DNA of 64,000 nt from FEN-1139 sp038207155 (GTDB lineage Bacteria; Myxococcota_A; Polyangia; Polyangiales; Polyangiaceae): assembly GCA_038207155.1 (NCBI GenBank), contig JBBRAB010000003.1, positions 1 through 64,000 on the forward strand. Direction: 5' to 3'. The notes under the pieces were generated by a model. The model had not been told where the DNA came from. It saw only the letters and a list, made by a program, of their open reading frames with translations, and ran no database searches. Shown here piece after piece: positions 17,466 to 25,678 of the stretch; within the stretch, counting starts at the first letter, position 1; each line of letters begins with the position of its first letter. Position numbers and translations under genes: made by a program.

Positions 17466-17775
17466 GACAACGCCCACGCTCGACGGAAGCAACGCGGAGC
17501 CCCACGGCGCCGTTCGGCACGGCCTACGCTACCTCGCGACTTTCCGCTGGGCGGAGTTCACCGCTTGACACTGACTCTGGACTGCGTGTGACCCGTGGCG
17601 CGCCTGCAGCTGCCGCCCGACGCTCTGGCGAAAATTCGGGAACTTTTTCGGGGGTTGGACAGTTGCCCGACGAAGTCCGGAACCGTTGCCACAATGAATC
17701 GGACCGGAACCGATACCAGTGGTCCCCTCTCGGTGACGCAAGCTGCCACCAGCTGTGGTAACAACGGGTCGAGCC
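17466..17775. promoter_or_regulatory. 310-bp upstream region of the LacI-family gene with a candidate operator
   Basis: No gene is recognised here. At 17698-17714 lies an inverted repeat ATCGG-(7)-CCGAT, within a region where CCGGAACCG occurs twice (17677-17685 and 17704-17712). Symmetric sites with a central CG-rich core are typical for LacI-family regulators, and its place about 60 bases before the LacI-type start suggests autoregulation. No convincing -35/-10 pair was found. Confidence 0.4.
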
Positions 17776-18825
17776 ATGTTGCGGAAGATTCCTGAGCGCG
17801 AAGTAACGCTGCGTGATGTTGCGCGCCGAGCGGGCGTGTCATTGCAGACGGTTTCGAATGTCGTCAATCAACGCGACGTCGTTGCGCCAGACACCAAGGC
17901 CCGCGTTGACAAAGCGATTGGCGAGCTTCGATATCGCACTCACCATGCCGCGCGTGCGCTGCGACATGGTGTCACGCATACCATCGCATGCGTGGTGACG
18001 GACGCTTACGACTCGGAATGGTTCCAGCAGGCCTATTTTTCACGCCTTTTCTCAGCAATCGCTGCGGTGGCAGAAGCAGCTGATTACCATGTACTGGTCC
18101 ATGCGGTGCGCGACGAGCAAGCCCTAACGCTGCAGCATCTATTCGAAGAACGCCGCATCGACGGGGCCATCATCGCGGCCGCGACGTCACCCATGGCACT
18201 GCTCGAGACGATGGCGGGCTGGGGTTACCCCTGCTCGTTCGTTGATCGCGCTGTCGCGGGAGCCACCTGCTCAGTGGGCGCATATCTGGAGCCCGTCGCG
18301 TCGCTGGTGCAGCATTTGGTCGAGCGGGGTGCCCGCGAACCCGTCTACTTGGCGGGCGGACTCCTGGAGACAACTGCCCGGGGGAGCGCCGTGGAGCGTC
18401 GCGACGGCTTCTTGCTTGGACTCAAGCGAGCACGTCTCAAGCGCCGTGCGGCGGCGATCGTCCCTTGCGGCTGGTCCGTCGAGGAAGGTCGGCGAGCCAT
18501 GGCGACTGTGCTCGACGGTGGCGTCCGCTGTGACGCCGTTGTGGGCGCTTCAGATGCGGTGGCGCTGGGAGCCCTGCTTGAGCTACGGGCACGTGGGATT
18601 CAGGTGCCGGACCAGGTACTCGTCGCTGGCTTCGACAATGAGCCCCTCAGTGAGCACGTCGCACCCGCGCTGACCACGGTTCACCTCGAGCTCGAGGGCA
18701 TGGCGCGACACGCCACCCAGGCCTTGCTCGAGCAACTGCGGAGCGATGGTGAATTTGAGACCAGTCAGCGCCTGTTTGACTCACCACTGCTGCTTCGCGC
18801 GTCCACCGTAGGCGGATCCCCCTAG
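17776..18825 (+). CDS. LacI-family transcriptional regulator
   Basis: This 349-residue protein has the LacI N-terminal helix-turn-helix (VTLRDVARRAGVSLQTVSNV, about residues 11-30), the hinge helix region (RYRTHHAARALRHG), and a periplasmic-binding-protein-like sensor domain ending in QVLVAGFDNEPLSEHVAPALTTVHL. It should bind DNA as a dimer and respond to a small ligand, commonly a sugar or nucleoside. The ATG at 17776 is preferred to the GTG at 17755 because it leads more directly to the DNA-binding domain. No sugar transport or catabolic genes are adjacent, so its targets are unknown. It stands alone, before the broken histidine kinase. Confidence 0.9.
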   Translation: MLRKIPEREVTLRDVARRAGVSLQTVSNVVNQRDVVAPDTKARVDKAIGELRYRTHHAARALRHGVTHTIACVVTDAYDSEWFQQAYFSRLFSAIAAVAEAADYHVLVHAVRDEQALTLQHLFEERRIDGAIIAAATSPMALLETMAGWGYPCSFVDRAVAGATCSVGAYLEPVASLVQHLVERGAREPVYLAGGLLETTARGSAVERRDGFLLGLKRARLKRRAAAIVPCGWSVEEGRRAMATVLDGGVRCDAVVGASDAVALGALLELRARGIQVPDQVLVAGFDNEPLSEHVAPALTTVHLELEGMARHATQALLEQLRSDGEFETSQRLFDSPLLLRASTVGGSP

Positions 18826-18900
18826 TCTGTCTATTCGACGGTCACGATAATCTCCTGGCTGCGCCGGCCATTCCGTGTTTTCGATACCGGAAGACTCGCT

Positions 18901-19836
18901 ATGCTGGCCACCTTGCCCCCCTCGAGCCGCCCGTCAGATCCGGCGTCAGGAGCTACGTCATCGACCAGCGCCGTGGCGGACCGGCAGCCTGACATCCCCA
19001 CTGAAGAGCTGCTCTCTCTTCGCGCGAGCGAAGCGCGCTTTCGGGCGCTGACTGCCCTGACACGCGAGGGCTTGATGATTCACGCGGACGGCATCGTTCA
19101 GGATGTCAATCCAGCGATGGTGGAGCTCCTGGGGTATGACAGCGCAAGTCAGCTTATCGGGCAGCAAGCATTCTCGCTCATCGAGTTCACGTCGGATTCA
19201 CTGCTTCGCGTCCGGGAGCACATGCAGCGTGGAAGCGAGGCCACCTACGACGTCACGTTCAAGTGTCGGGATGGACGCTTCAGGCACGCCGAGACCTGCG
19301 GAAAAGGTATCGAGTACTTGGGCAAGCCAGCGCGCATTGTCTACATGCACGACATCGCCACGCGCAAGGCGACCGAAGACGCCCTGCGCGCCAGCGAGAG
19401 CCGCTTTCGCCGGCTGTTCGACGGGGCGGCGGACGCCATGTACCTGCACGACGAAGCGGGGCGCATCGTCGATGTCAATGCGGCCGCCTGCGAAGATATC
19501 GGGTATTCTCGGGAGGAGCTGCTCGCGCTGAAGGTGCCTGACATCGAGGTGGGCCAACCGCGGGAAAGCCTGGGCCTGTCCTGGGACAAGGTTCGGTTGG
19601 GTCGGGAGCGTTCGATCGAGGGACGTCATCGGCGCAGCGATGGAACGGTCTTTCCGGTTGAGGTCAACATCATCCTGCTCGAGCTCGCTGGCAAGCAGCT
19701 CTTTCTCGCGACGGCGCGCGACATCACTGAGCGCAAAGCGGCAGAAGCCGAATCCGCCGCCTGGCGCCATCGACACGATGTCCTCACGCGTGCCGCGGGC
19801 ACGTTGTGTACGACATCTCCGCGGATCAAACCGTAG
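18901..19836 (+). CDS. PAS-PAS fragment: 5' part of a frameshifted hybrid histidine kinase
   Basis: This 311-residue frame carries two PAS domains: one at about 40-155 (FRALTALTREGLMIHADG, ending in MHDIATRKATEDAL) and one at about 165-280 (FRRLFDGAADAMYLHDEAG, ending in ATARDITERKAAEAE). A third PAS begins but runs out of frame after AAGTL near base 19806, giving a short unrelated tail that ends at 19836. The continuation (VYDISADQ...) is found one frame over, starting at 19806. One missing base in the TTGTGTAC region explains this, either as a true mutation or as a sequencing error. By itself the product would be a cytoplasmic two-PAS sensor without output. Confidence 0.8.
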   Translation: MLATLPPSSRPSDPASGATSSTSAVADRQPDIPTEELLSLRASEARFRALTALTREGLMIHADGIVQDVNPAMVELLGYDSASQLIGQQAFSLIEFTSDSLLRVREHMQRGSEATYDVTFKCRDGRFRHAETCGKGIEYLGKPARIVYMHDIATRKATEDALRASESRFRRLFDGAADAMYLHDEAGRIVDVNAAACEDIGYSREELLALKVPDIEVGQPRESLGLSWDKVRLGRERSIEGRHRRSDGTVFPVEVNIILLELAGKQLFLATARDITERKAAEAESAAWRHRHDVLTRAAGTLCTTSPRIKP

Positions 19837-20840
19837 TATTTGGCGGTTGCACAGGCGAGATGCTCGGCTGTGATGCCGAAGAACTGTCGGGACCGCTGGA
19901 GCGTCACCTCCAGCATATTCTCTCTGAAGACCAGTCAACCAAGCTTGAGGGCATTGCGACTGCGCTTGCAACTGGCAATCAGCTTCAGCTCCAATACCAG
20001 TTCCGACGTAGCGACGGCAGCCTTCGCCGGATCGAGGACACTGGATACCCGTACTTCGACTCAGTTGCACAGGTTCAACGCGTGATCGGCATCATGGTCG
20101 ATGTGACCGAACGGCATCATGCTGAACTGGAGCGCAAGCAGCTGGAGGAGGGGCTGCGACAAGCGCAGAAGATGGAATCGATCGGTCGCCTCGCGGGTGG
20201 CGTCGCGCACGACTTCAACAATCAGCTGACGGCTATCACCGGCAACGTCGAGCTCGCATTGCTCGATCTTTCACCTGAAGATCCGCTGCATGAACTACTT
20301 TTGGAAGTAGAGCGCGCAGCGACGCCACGCGTCGACGACCAACCAGAAGCTGTGCCTGCAAGACGTCGCGACCCGCTCCAAACGGGCACCGAAACGGTGC
20401 TGGTGGTCGAGGATGAGTCACAGGTGCGCGCGCTCGCGGTACGCGTTCTGACGCGACAGGGCTATCATGTGCTGGATTTTCCGAACGGCGACGCATTGAT
20501 GGCGGCGCTGTCGTCCATCGCACCCCCGGTTCACCTGTTGCTGACGGACGTCGTGATGCCAGGGATGAACGGTCGGCAGCTCGCGTCGCTGGTGACAGCG
20601 CAGCTGCCCATGCTGAAGGTGCTCTACATGTCGGGCTACTCAGAGAATGTCATCTCGGAACAAGGCGTCATTCCGAAGTCCCTAGATTTCCTGCCCAAGC
20701 CCTTCTCGACAGAGGCCCTCGCGCGTCGGGTTCGACAGTGCCTCGATCGCGCTGCCGACAGCGCCGACAGCGCCGACAGCGCCGACAACGACCCGATTTC
20801 GTCTGCCACGCCGACAGCAGCAAACCCTACAAACGGGTAA
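19806..20840 (+). CDS. PAS-DHp-receiver fragment of a hybrid histidine kinase lacking its ATPase domain
   Basis: This 344-residue frame continues the preceding one. It has most of a PAS domain (ending MVDVTERHHAELE), a DHp segment with the H-box GGVAHDFNNQLTAITGN (phospho-accepting His near residue 137), and a receiver domain (TVLVVEDESQ, acceptor Asp in LLTDVVMP, Lys in LPKPF). The HATPase_c domain, with its N, G1 and G2 boxes, is absent: the text jumps from LLEVERAA to TPRVDDQPEAVP, which resembles the stretch that normally follows the ATPase (YLPRVD). An in-frame deletion of about 200 or more residues is inferred. The gene ends with a 9-bp repeat coding ADS units. Such a protein could not autophosphorylate but might relay phosphate. 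Confidence 0.8.
   Translation: MYDISADQTVVFGGCTGEMLGCDAEELSGPLERHLQHILSEDQSTKLEGIATALATGNQLQLQYQFRRSDGSLRRIEDTGYPYFDSVAQVQRVIGIMVDVTERHHAELERKQLEEGLRQAQKMESIGRLAGGVAHDFNNQLTAITGNVELALLDLSPEDPLHELLLEVERAATPRVDDQPEAVPARRRDPLQTGTETVLVVEDESQVRALAVRVLTRQGYHVLDFPNGDALMAALSSIAPPVHLLLTDVVMPGMNGRQLASLVTAQLPMLKVLYMSGYSENVISEQGVIPKSLDFLPKPFSTEALARRVRQCLDRAADSADSADSADNDPISSATPTAANPTNG
20753..20787 (+). repeat. 9-bp tandem repeat (GCCGACAGC) coding Ala-Asp-Ser units
   Basis: Nearly four copies of GCCGACAGC (period 9, so always in frame) encode the repeated ADS near the C-terminus of the broken hybrid kinase. Length variation here would change only the tail after the receiver domain. Confidence 0.85.
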
Positions 20841-20926
<86 letters not shown>

Positions 20927-21200
20927 CTTACGCCTGAGACAGAGCTAGCCCAAGTGACCTCAGCCGTCCAGTGACCTGCGAGTCTTTCGCCATTCGCAGG
21001 CGCTCGCGCGCGGCCGCCATCACCGCTGGAGCGAGCTGCTAAGGGAGACCCGGCGAATGTCGGCCATCGGCCCGAGCGAAATGCGCTGAAAACTGCTGGA
21101 CCAGCCACCTGGCGTCGCACCCGCTGGCAGCGGCAGCGGCGCGAAGGAAGTGCTCGGAGCTGCATTCTCCCCTGGTCATCGGCTAGACTTCGGGATCGCT
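20927..21200. other. Intergenic region between ffs and the coiled-coil protein gene
   Basis: This holds the divergent control region of ffs (minus) and the following plus-strand gene. The short frames show no protein family pattern. A weak ffs promoter may lie near 20927-20957. I see nothing else that can be supported. Confidence 0.4.
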
Positions 21201-22571
21201 ATGGCTCGTGACGAACGCTACCGACCCGAGAACGAAATCCCCGAGCTCGTCGTGGCGGTCAGTCCCAAGCGAGTCGTCGAGCAGGGCGCAAAGGGACCTG
21301 AGCCGAAGGCGGGCGAGCCCGCACCCAAGGCGGTGTCGAAACCACCCGAGGCCCAGCCGGCTGCGACGGCTGCGACGGCTGCGTCTCTGGGTTCCCAGCG
21401 ACAAGCCGCTTCCGCGGGTTTTTTGGATGATTTTGGTTCGGCGTTCGAGGACGACATGCTCGGGAACGACATGGCGCTCGAGGTTGCAGCGGGCGATCAC
21501 CGCGCTGCCATGCGCTCCGAAGATGCGGAGTCTTCCCTGGTTGCCTGGCCCTCCGGCTGTGACACCCCCGCGGCTGAGCTCGAAGTCCCCGAGGAAGCGA
21601 TTCGCCAGCAGCGCCCGTGGGGCGATGCGCCGCGGTCGCTACTGCACTGCCCCGGCTACGCGTGGTCCGTCTTTCAAGGCGAACGACGCCTTGATGCCGC
21701 GGTGGCCGCGATCGACGCGGAACTCGAGGTTGCACGTCGACGCCGCGACGAGCTGCTCGGAGAGTTGGCCAGGACCAAGCGTTCTTGGCTGGAGATGGAC
21801 GAGAGCTGTCGCTCGGCGCTGGAACCCCTGCGAAGTGCCGAGACGCTTTTCATGGACGCTTCGCGTCACTTGAACAGCGCGAGCGACTCCTACGCGGAAC
21901 AGTTCGCAACGCTGTCGCGTGAGCTCGCTGAAGCGCAGGCCAGCGTCGTCGAGACAGAGCAGTCGCTCCCGTCACTGCGCGGACAGCTTGAGCAGGCTGA
22001 AACCGACGCGCGACGCGAGCAAGCGCGTCGCCAGCGGCTGCAGATTGAGGCGCGCGCCGTGGAACAATCGGCTGCAAACCTGCCCGACGCGCAGGAGCAG
22101 CTGACGCGCCTGAGCGCGCGCGCTGCCGAGCTCGACCCCCTGATCGCCGAGACGGAAGCACGCGCCGCCGCCTGTCGCTCGGGTCTCGCAGAGAAGAATG
22201 TCGAACGGGACCATCGGCTGCAGAAATCACGTCAAATCGAGCAACATCAGCGCGAGCTCGACCGTCAACGCAGCACCCAACTGTCCACTGCATCCTCGTC
22301 CGTGAAGGCTGCCGAGTCTGCAGTCCGTCAGGCGCGCGCCGAGACGGGCCGCGCCATCCTGGCGGGACAGGGTCGCATCCCGGTCGAAGCCGCCGAGCTT
22401 GAGGCCATTCGGGACGCCGATCAGCGCGTGCGGGGAGTGCTTTTACGCCGTGAGTTGTTGGTGAGAGCGCGAGGCCATCGCGACGAGAATGCCCTGCGCC
22501 GTGGTCAGCTCATCATCCTGACCGGCTGCGCGCTACTGGTCTTGTTGGTGGTCTTGCGGCTGGTGCACTGA
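21201..22571 (+). CDS. Tail-anchored coiled-coil protein of unknown function
   Basis: This 456-residue protein starts at ATG 21201; an upstream ATG at 21150 is less likely. Residues 1-150 are acidic and Pro/Ala rich with no recognised fold. From about 170 to 420 the sequence is a long, highly charged coiled coil (repeated EL, AR and QR heptads). A single hydrophobic helix at about 436-455 (LIILTGCALLVLLVVLRLV) ends the protein, so it is probably anchored in the inner membrane by its C-terminus with the coiled coil in the cytoplasm. No enzyme motif is seen. It overlaps the convergent kamA-like gene by 39 bases. A structural or tethering role is only a guess. Confidence 0.7.
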   Translation: MARDERYRPENEIPELVVAVSPKRVVEQGAKGPEPKAGEPAPKAVSKPPEAQPAATAATAASLGSQRQAASAGFLDDFGSAFEDDMLGNDMALEVAAGDHRAAMRSEDAESSLVAWPSGCDTPAAELEVPEEAIRQQRPWGDAPRSLLHCPGYAWSVFQGERRLDAAVAAIDAELEVARRRRDELLGELARTKRSWLEMDESCRSALEPLRSAETLFMDASRHLNSASDSYAEQFATLSRELAEAQASVVETEQSLPSLRGQLEQAETDARREQARRQRLQIEARAVEQSAANLPDAQEQLTRLSARAAELDPLIAETEARAAACRSGLAEKNVERDHRLQKSRQIEQHQRELDRQRSTQLSTASSSVKAAESAVRQARAETGRAILAGQGRIPVEAAELEAIRDADQRVRGVLLRRELLVRARGHRDENALRRGQLIILTGCALLVLLVVLRLVH

Positions 22572-23702
22572 GTCGACGCGGCGCGCGTCCGGAGGATCGA
22601 TGTAGTCCACTTCGACGCCTCGGTGCGTTCGGAAACGCGTCGTTCCCAACGCAGAACTCACCTCAAAGCTAGGCCCCGCCGGCACCTTTCCGAAACCGCC
22701 TGGGGTATCCACGATATACTTCGGCAGGGCAATTCCAGACAAATTTCCCTGCAGGGCGCGCATCAGCTCACGACCCTGAGCCACCGTCGTGCGCAGATGC
22801 CCGGTGCCTCGCACCGGGTCGGCTTGCAGCAAGTAGTAGGGCCGCACGCGTCGCTTGACGAGCCCACGGAATAGCTCAGTCAGCGTGGTCACATTATCGT
22901 TGATGCCCCGCAGCAGCACCGTCTGGTTCATCACCGGAAACCCACCATCGGCGAGTAAACTGAGCGCACGCGTCGCTTCAGGGCTCAGTTCCCGCGGGTG
23001 ATTGAAATGTGTCATGACCCAGATCGGGTGAAGCGGTCGCAGGGCTGCGATCAGCTCGGCGTCGATCCGCTGCGGTAGGGTGACAGGCACGCGGGTCGCC
23101 AATCGAAGCAAATCGACCGATGCAATGGCGCGAATCGCCTCGAGAATTGGCAAGAGTCGCTCGGTACTCATGGCCAGAGGGTCCCCGCCGCTCACGAGCA
23201 CTTCGCGGATCTCTGGGTGCGCTGCAATGTACGCAAGCGCGGGCGCGAGTCGCTCGAGTGAGCGCGGACCTCCACCGTTGCCCACCATGCGACTGCGAGT
23301 GCAAAAGCGGCAGTAGGTCGAACAGCGATCTGTCACCAGCAGCAGGACTCGATCCGGGTAGCGACGCACGAGCTCGGGTGCAACCTCGTGCGCTTCTTCT
23401 CCCAGCGGATCCCGGAGATCGCCCGGGGTCGGGTCCGACTCCGCTCGGGTCGGTACGACCTGACGCCGCAGGGGACAGTTCGGATCAGTGGGATCGAGCA
23501 GTCCGAGGTAGTAGGGCGTGATCGCTACGGGAAATCCCTCAGATTGCGCAGCAAGCGTGCCCGCTCGCTCATCGCTACTGAGCGTCAACCAGCGTTCGAG
23601 CTCCTCGAGCGAGCGCACTGCGTGACGAACCTGCCAACGCCAATCCTGCGACTCGGCAGCGATGGGCAGACGGCGCGGCGGTTCAGGGACGGAGCGCGTC
23701 AC
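22533..23702 (-). CDS. kamA: KamA-family radical SAM aminomutase
   Basis: This 389-residue protein has the radical SAM cluster motif CxxxCxxC (CSTYCRFC, Cys127, 131 and 134), followed by the SAM-binding GGDPLA stretch, and the PLP-binding Lys in TPGGFGK typical of lysine 2,3-aminomutase. It should interconvert alpha- and beta-lysine or a related amino acid. The related EpmB, which makes beta-lysine for elongation factor P, is shorter, and no epmA or efp is nearby, so the free-lysine enzyme is the more likely reading. Its start overlaps the end of the upstream peptidyl-prolyl isomerase gene by 20 bases, indicating a shared transcript although the functions seem unrelated. Confidence 0.88.
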   Translation of the reverse strand: MTRSVPEPPRRLPIAAESQDWRWQVRHAVRSLEELERWLTLSSDERAGTLAAQSEGFPVAITPYYLGLLDPTDPNCPLRRQVVPTRAESDPTPGDLRDPLGEEAHEVAPELVRRYPDRVLLLVTDRCSTYCRFCTRSRMVGNGGGPRSLERLAPALAYIAAHPEIREVLVSGGDPLAMSTERLLPILEAIRAIASVDLLRLATRVPVTLPQRIDAELIAALRPLHPIWVMTHFNHPRELSPEATRALSLLADGGFPVMNQTVLLRGINDNVTTLTELFRGLVKRRVRPYYLLQADPVRGTGHLRTTVAQGRELMRALQGNLSGIALPKYIVDTPGGFGKVPAGPSFEVSSALGTTRFRTHRGVEVDYIDPPDARRVDSVHQPQDHQQDQ

Positions 23703-24699
23703 GGAGCGGCTCTTTGGCTAGGGGCGCTGGTCGCAAGCGACCGATCGCGGCCGAGTCCATGGTGACCGGGAAGCGCTGGCGCGCCGTTTCAAGGAGCTGA
23801 CGCTCGGCTTCAGCGATGCGCTCTTGGACGAGTCGCACGCGAATGCTTCGCTCAGCCTCAGCAAACGTCCGGCGTCGCGCTTCGGTGCGACCCGTGAGAC
23901 GCAGCACATAGTAACGACCGCCAACCTGCACCGGCTTTTCCGCTGTCTTGCCGACCTCGGGGATCTCGAACAGCGCGCGCAGCACGGGCTCGGGAAGCTC
24001 GGGACCGGTGCCACGCGGCTGACCCGGCGGGCTCGCAATCCCGAGATCTCCCGCCAGTTCTAAGGGCAGCTCGTCGCCCAGCGGGGACCGCTCTACGGAA
24101 TGCTCCCGGACAAGCTCTCCCCAACGGGTCGGACTGGCCTGCGCGGCTCGCTCAATCAGGGAGAGCGCGAGCTTTTCGCTGGTCACGACGATCGCCGAGA
24201 CCCGACGCCGTTCGGGATCGGCATAGTCTGCAAGGTGCGCTTGGTAAAATGTGCGAACCTGGGCCTCGGGCAAACTGTCGGGAGAAGGCAGTCCCTCGCG
24301 CAACGCGGAGAGCTGCTCCTCACGCAGGGCCTCATCGAGTCGCAGCTGCACCTCCGGCTGGCGGTCGAGTCCGCGGCGCTGCGCTTCGGTGGCCATCAGC
24401 TCGAGATCGATCATCTCGTCGAGCAGCTGCTTGCGCCGTTCCAGTGACTGATAGCGAAGGCGCTCGAAGCGGTCCATGCGCTCAAGGGCAGCATTGAACT
24501 CGCCAAGCGTGATGGTGTGATCGCCGACCTTGGCAAGGACCTGAGCTGCCTCGGTCGGGGTCAGTGAGCCTGCTGGTCGGGCCGTCGTGGAACTGGCCCC
24601 CTGCGGACCCAAGTCAGCCTTATTGCTACAGGCGGCGAGCAGCCCGACGACGAGGGGCCAGAAGCGAGTTCGGCCTGCTTGGGCACAGCGAGCGACCAT
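23683..24699 (-). CDS. PpiC/SurA-type peptidyl-prolyl isomerase lipoprotein
   Basis: This 338-residue protein starts at the ATG at 24699, which has GGGGGA just upstream; a longer frame adds 14 residues without a site. A lipoprotein signal ends in LLAAC. A SurA-N-like helical region (about 45-140, with VLAKVGDHTITLGEFNAAL) precedes a parvulin-like domain (about 150-280) ending in VGGRYYVLRLTGRTEA. It likely helps fold outer-membrane or periplasmic proteins. The parvulin core is divergent, so catalytic activity is not certain. It is divergent from pyrH (87-base gap) and overlaps kamA by 20 bases. Confidence 0.82.
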   Translation of the reverse strand: MVARCAQAGRTRFWPLVVGLLAACSNKADLGPQGASSTTARPAGSLTPTEAAQVLAKVGDHTITLGEFNAALERMDRFERLRYQSLERRKQLLDEMIDLELMATEAQRRGLDRQPEVQLRLDEALREEQLSALREGLPSPDSLPEAQVRTFYQAHLADYADPERRRVSAIVVTSEKLALSLIERAAQASPTRWGELVREHSVERSPLGDELPLELAGDLGIASPPGQPRGTGPELPEPVLRALFEIPEVGKTAEKPVQVGGRYYVLRLTGRTEARRRTFAEAERSIRVRLVQERIAEAERQLLETARQRFPVTMDSAAIGRLRPAPLAKEPLRDALRP

Positions 24700-24786
24700 G
24701 GCTGTCCCCCATACTACGCTGGACCCTGAGCTGCCAGGCATCCAGGACGTTGCGGCACCGGCGTCCCCGAGGTACCAATTCCCCCC

Positions 24787-25524
24787 GTGGTCGACACCAA
24801 TAAGCTCCGATTCAAGCGCGTCGTGGTCAAGCTCAGCGGCGAGGCTCTAGCCAGTCGCGAAAGCGGCACTGCCATCGACACCCACACCCTGCGTCAAACT
24901 GCCGAGGAACTCGCCGAGGTTCGGGCCAGTGGGATCCAGGTCGCCGTGGTCGTCGGCGGCGGCAACATCTTCCGCGGTCTTCGCGGCGCCAGCCAAGGCA
25001 TGGACCGCGCCCAGAGCGATTACATGGGGATGCTCGCGACCGTGATCAATGCCCTGGCCCTGCAGGACGCCCTCGAGCGCAGCAACGTCCCGACCCGGGT
25101 CATGACGGCTATCGAGATCAGCCAGGTTGCCGAGCCGTACATCCGACGCCGCGCGATCCGGCACCTCGACCGGGGAAATATCGTGATTTTTGCGGGAGGA
25201 ACGGGCAATCCGTTCTTCTCGACCGACACGGCTGCCTCCCTGCGCGCCATGGAGCTGCGGGCCGATGCGCTCTTTAAGGCCACCAAGGTCGACGGGATCT
25301 ACGACCGCGATCCAGCCCGCCACCCCAACGCGACCCTGCTCAAGCACGTGACCTACGATCGCTACCTCAACGATCACCTCGGGGTCATGGACGCCACGGC
25401 GATCGCGATGTGCCGAGACAACGGGCTGCTGGTTCGCGTCTTCAAGATGGATCGCGGCAATATTCAGCGCGCCTGCTTTGGCGAGCCGATGGGAACCACG
25501 ATCTCCGCCTCCGAAGAAGGCTGA
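24787..25524 (+). CDS. pyrH: Uridylate kinase (UMP kinase)
   Basis: This 245-residue protein is full length for PyrH, which phosphorylates UMP to UDP in the cytoplasm and acts as a hexamer. Landmarks are VVVKLSGEAL near the start, VVVGGGNIFRGL, the AGGTGNPFFSTDTAA stretch and the KVDGIYDRDP loop, all characteristic of the amino-acid-kinase fold in bacterial UMP kinases. The start is GTG at 24787. The usual neighbours tsf and frr are absent; instead it precedes ccmF with a 154-base gap that contains a GC-rich hairpin. Confidence 0.95.
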   Translation: MVDTNKLRFKRVVVKLSGEALASRESGTAIDTHTLRQTAEELAEVRASGIQVAVVVGGGNIFRGLRGASQGMDRAQSDYMGMLATVINALALQDALERSNVPTRVMTAIEISQVAEPYIRRRAIRHLDRGNIVIFAGGTGNPFFSTDTAASLRAMELRADALFKATKVDGIYDRDPARHPNATLLKHVTYDRYLNDHLGVMDATAIAMCRDNGLLVRVFKMDRGNIQRACFGEPMGTTISASEEG

Positions 25525-25556
25525 GCCCTTCGCTCACTTTCGGCTGAAAACTGCAG

Positions 25557-25587
25557 CGCGCGGGTCTCGGGGGCGGGGCCCCGCGCG
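25557..25587. terminator. GC-rich hairpin after pyrH
   Basis: An 8-bp perfect stem (CGCGCGGG at 25557-25564 and CCCGCGCG at 25580-25587) lies 33 bases after the pyrH stop. There is no T-tract after it, so termination efficiency is uncertain. Confidence 0.4.
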
Positions 25588-25678
25588 ACTGAGTTCGTGC
25601 GCCACTGGGGCGGACCGACCCTGCCCATGGCGCATTCCGAGCCCCGCAGCCAAAATCCGGGGCTAAGCTGCGCGGGTC

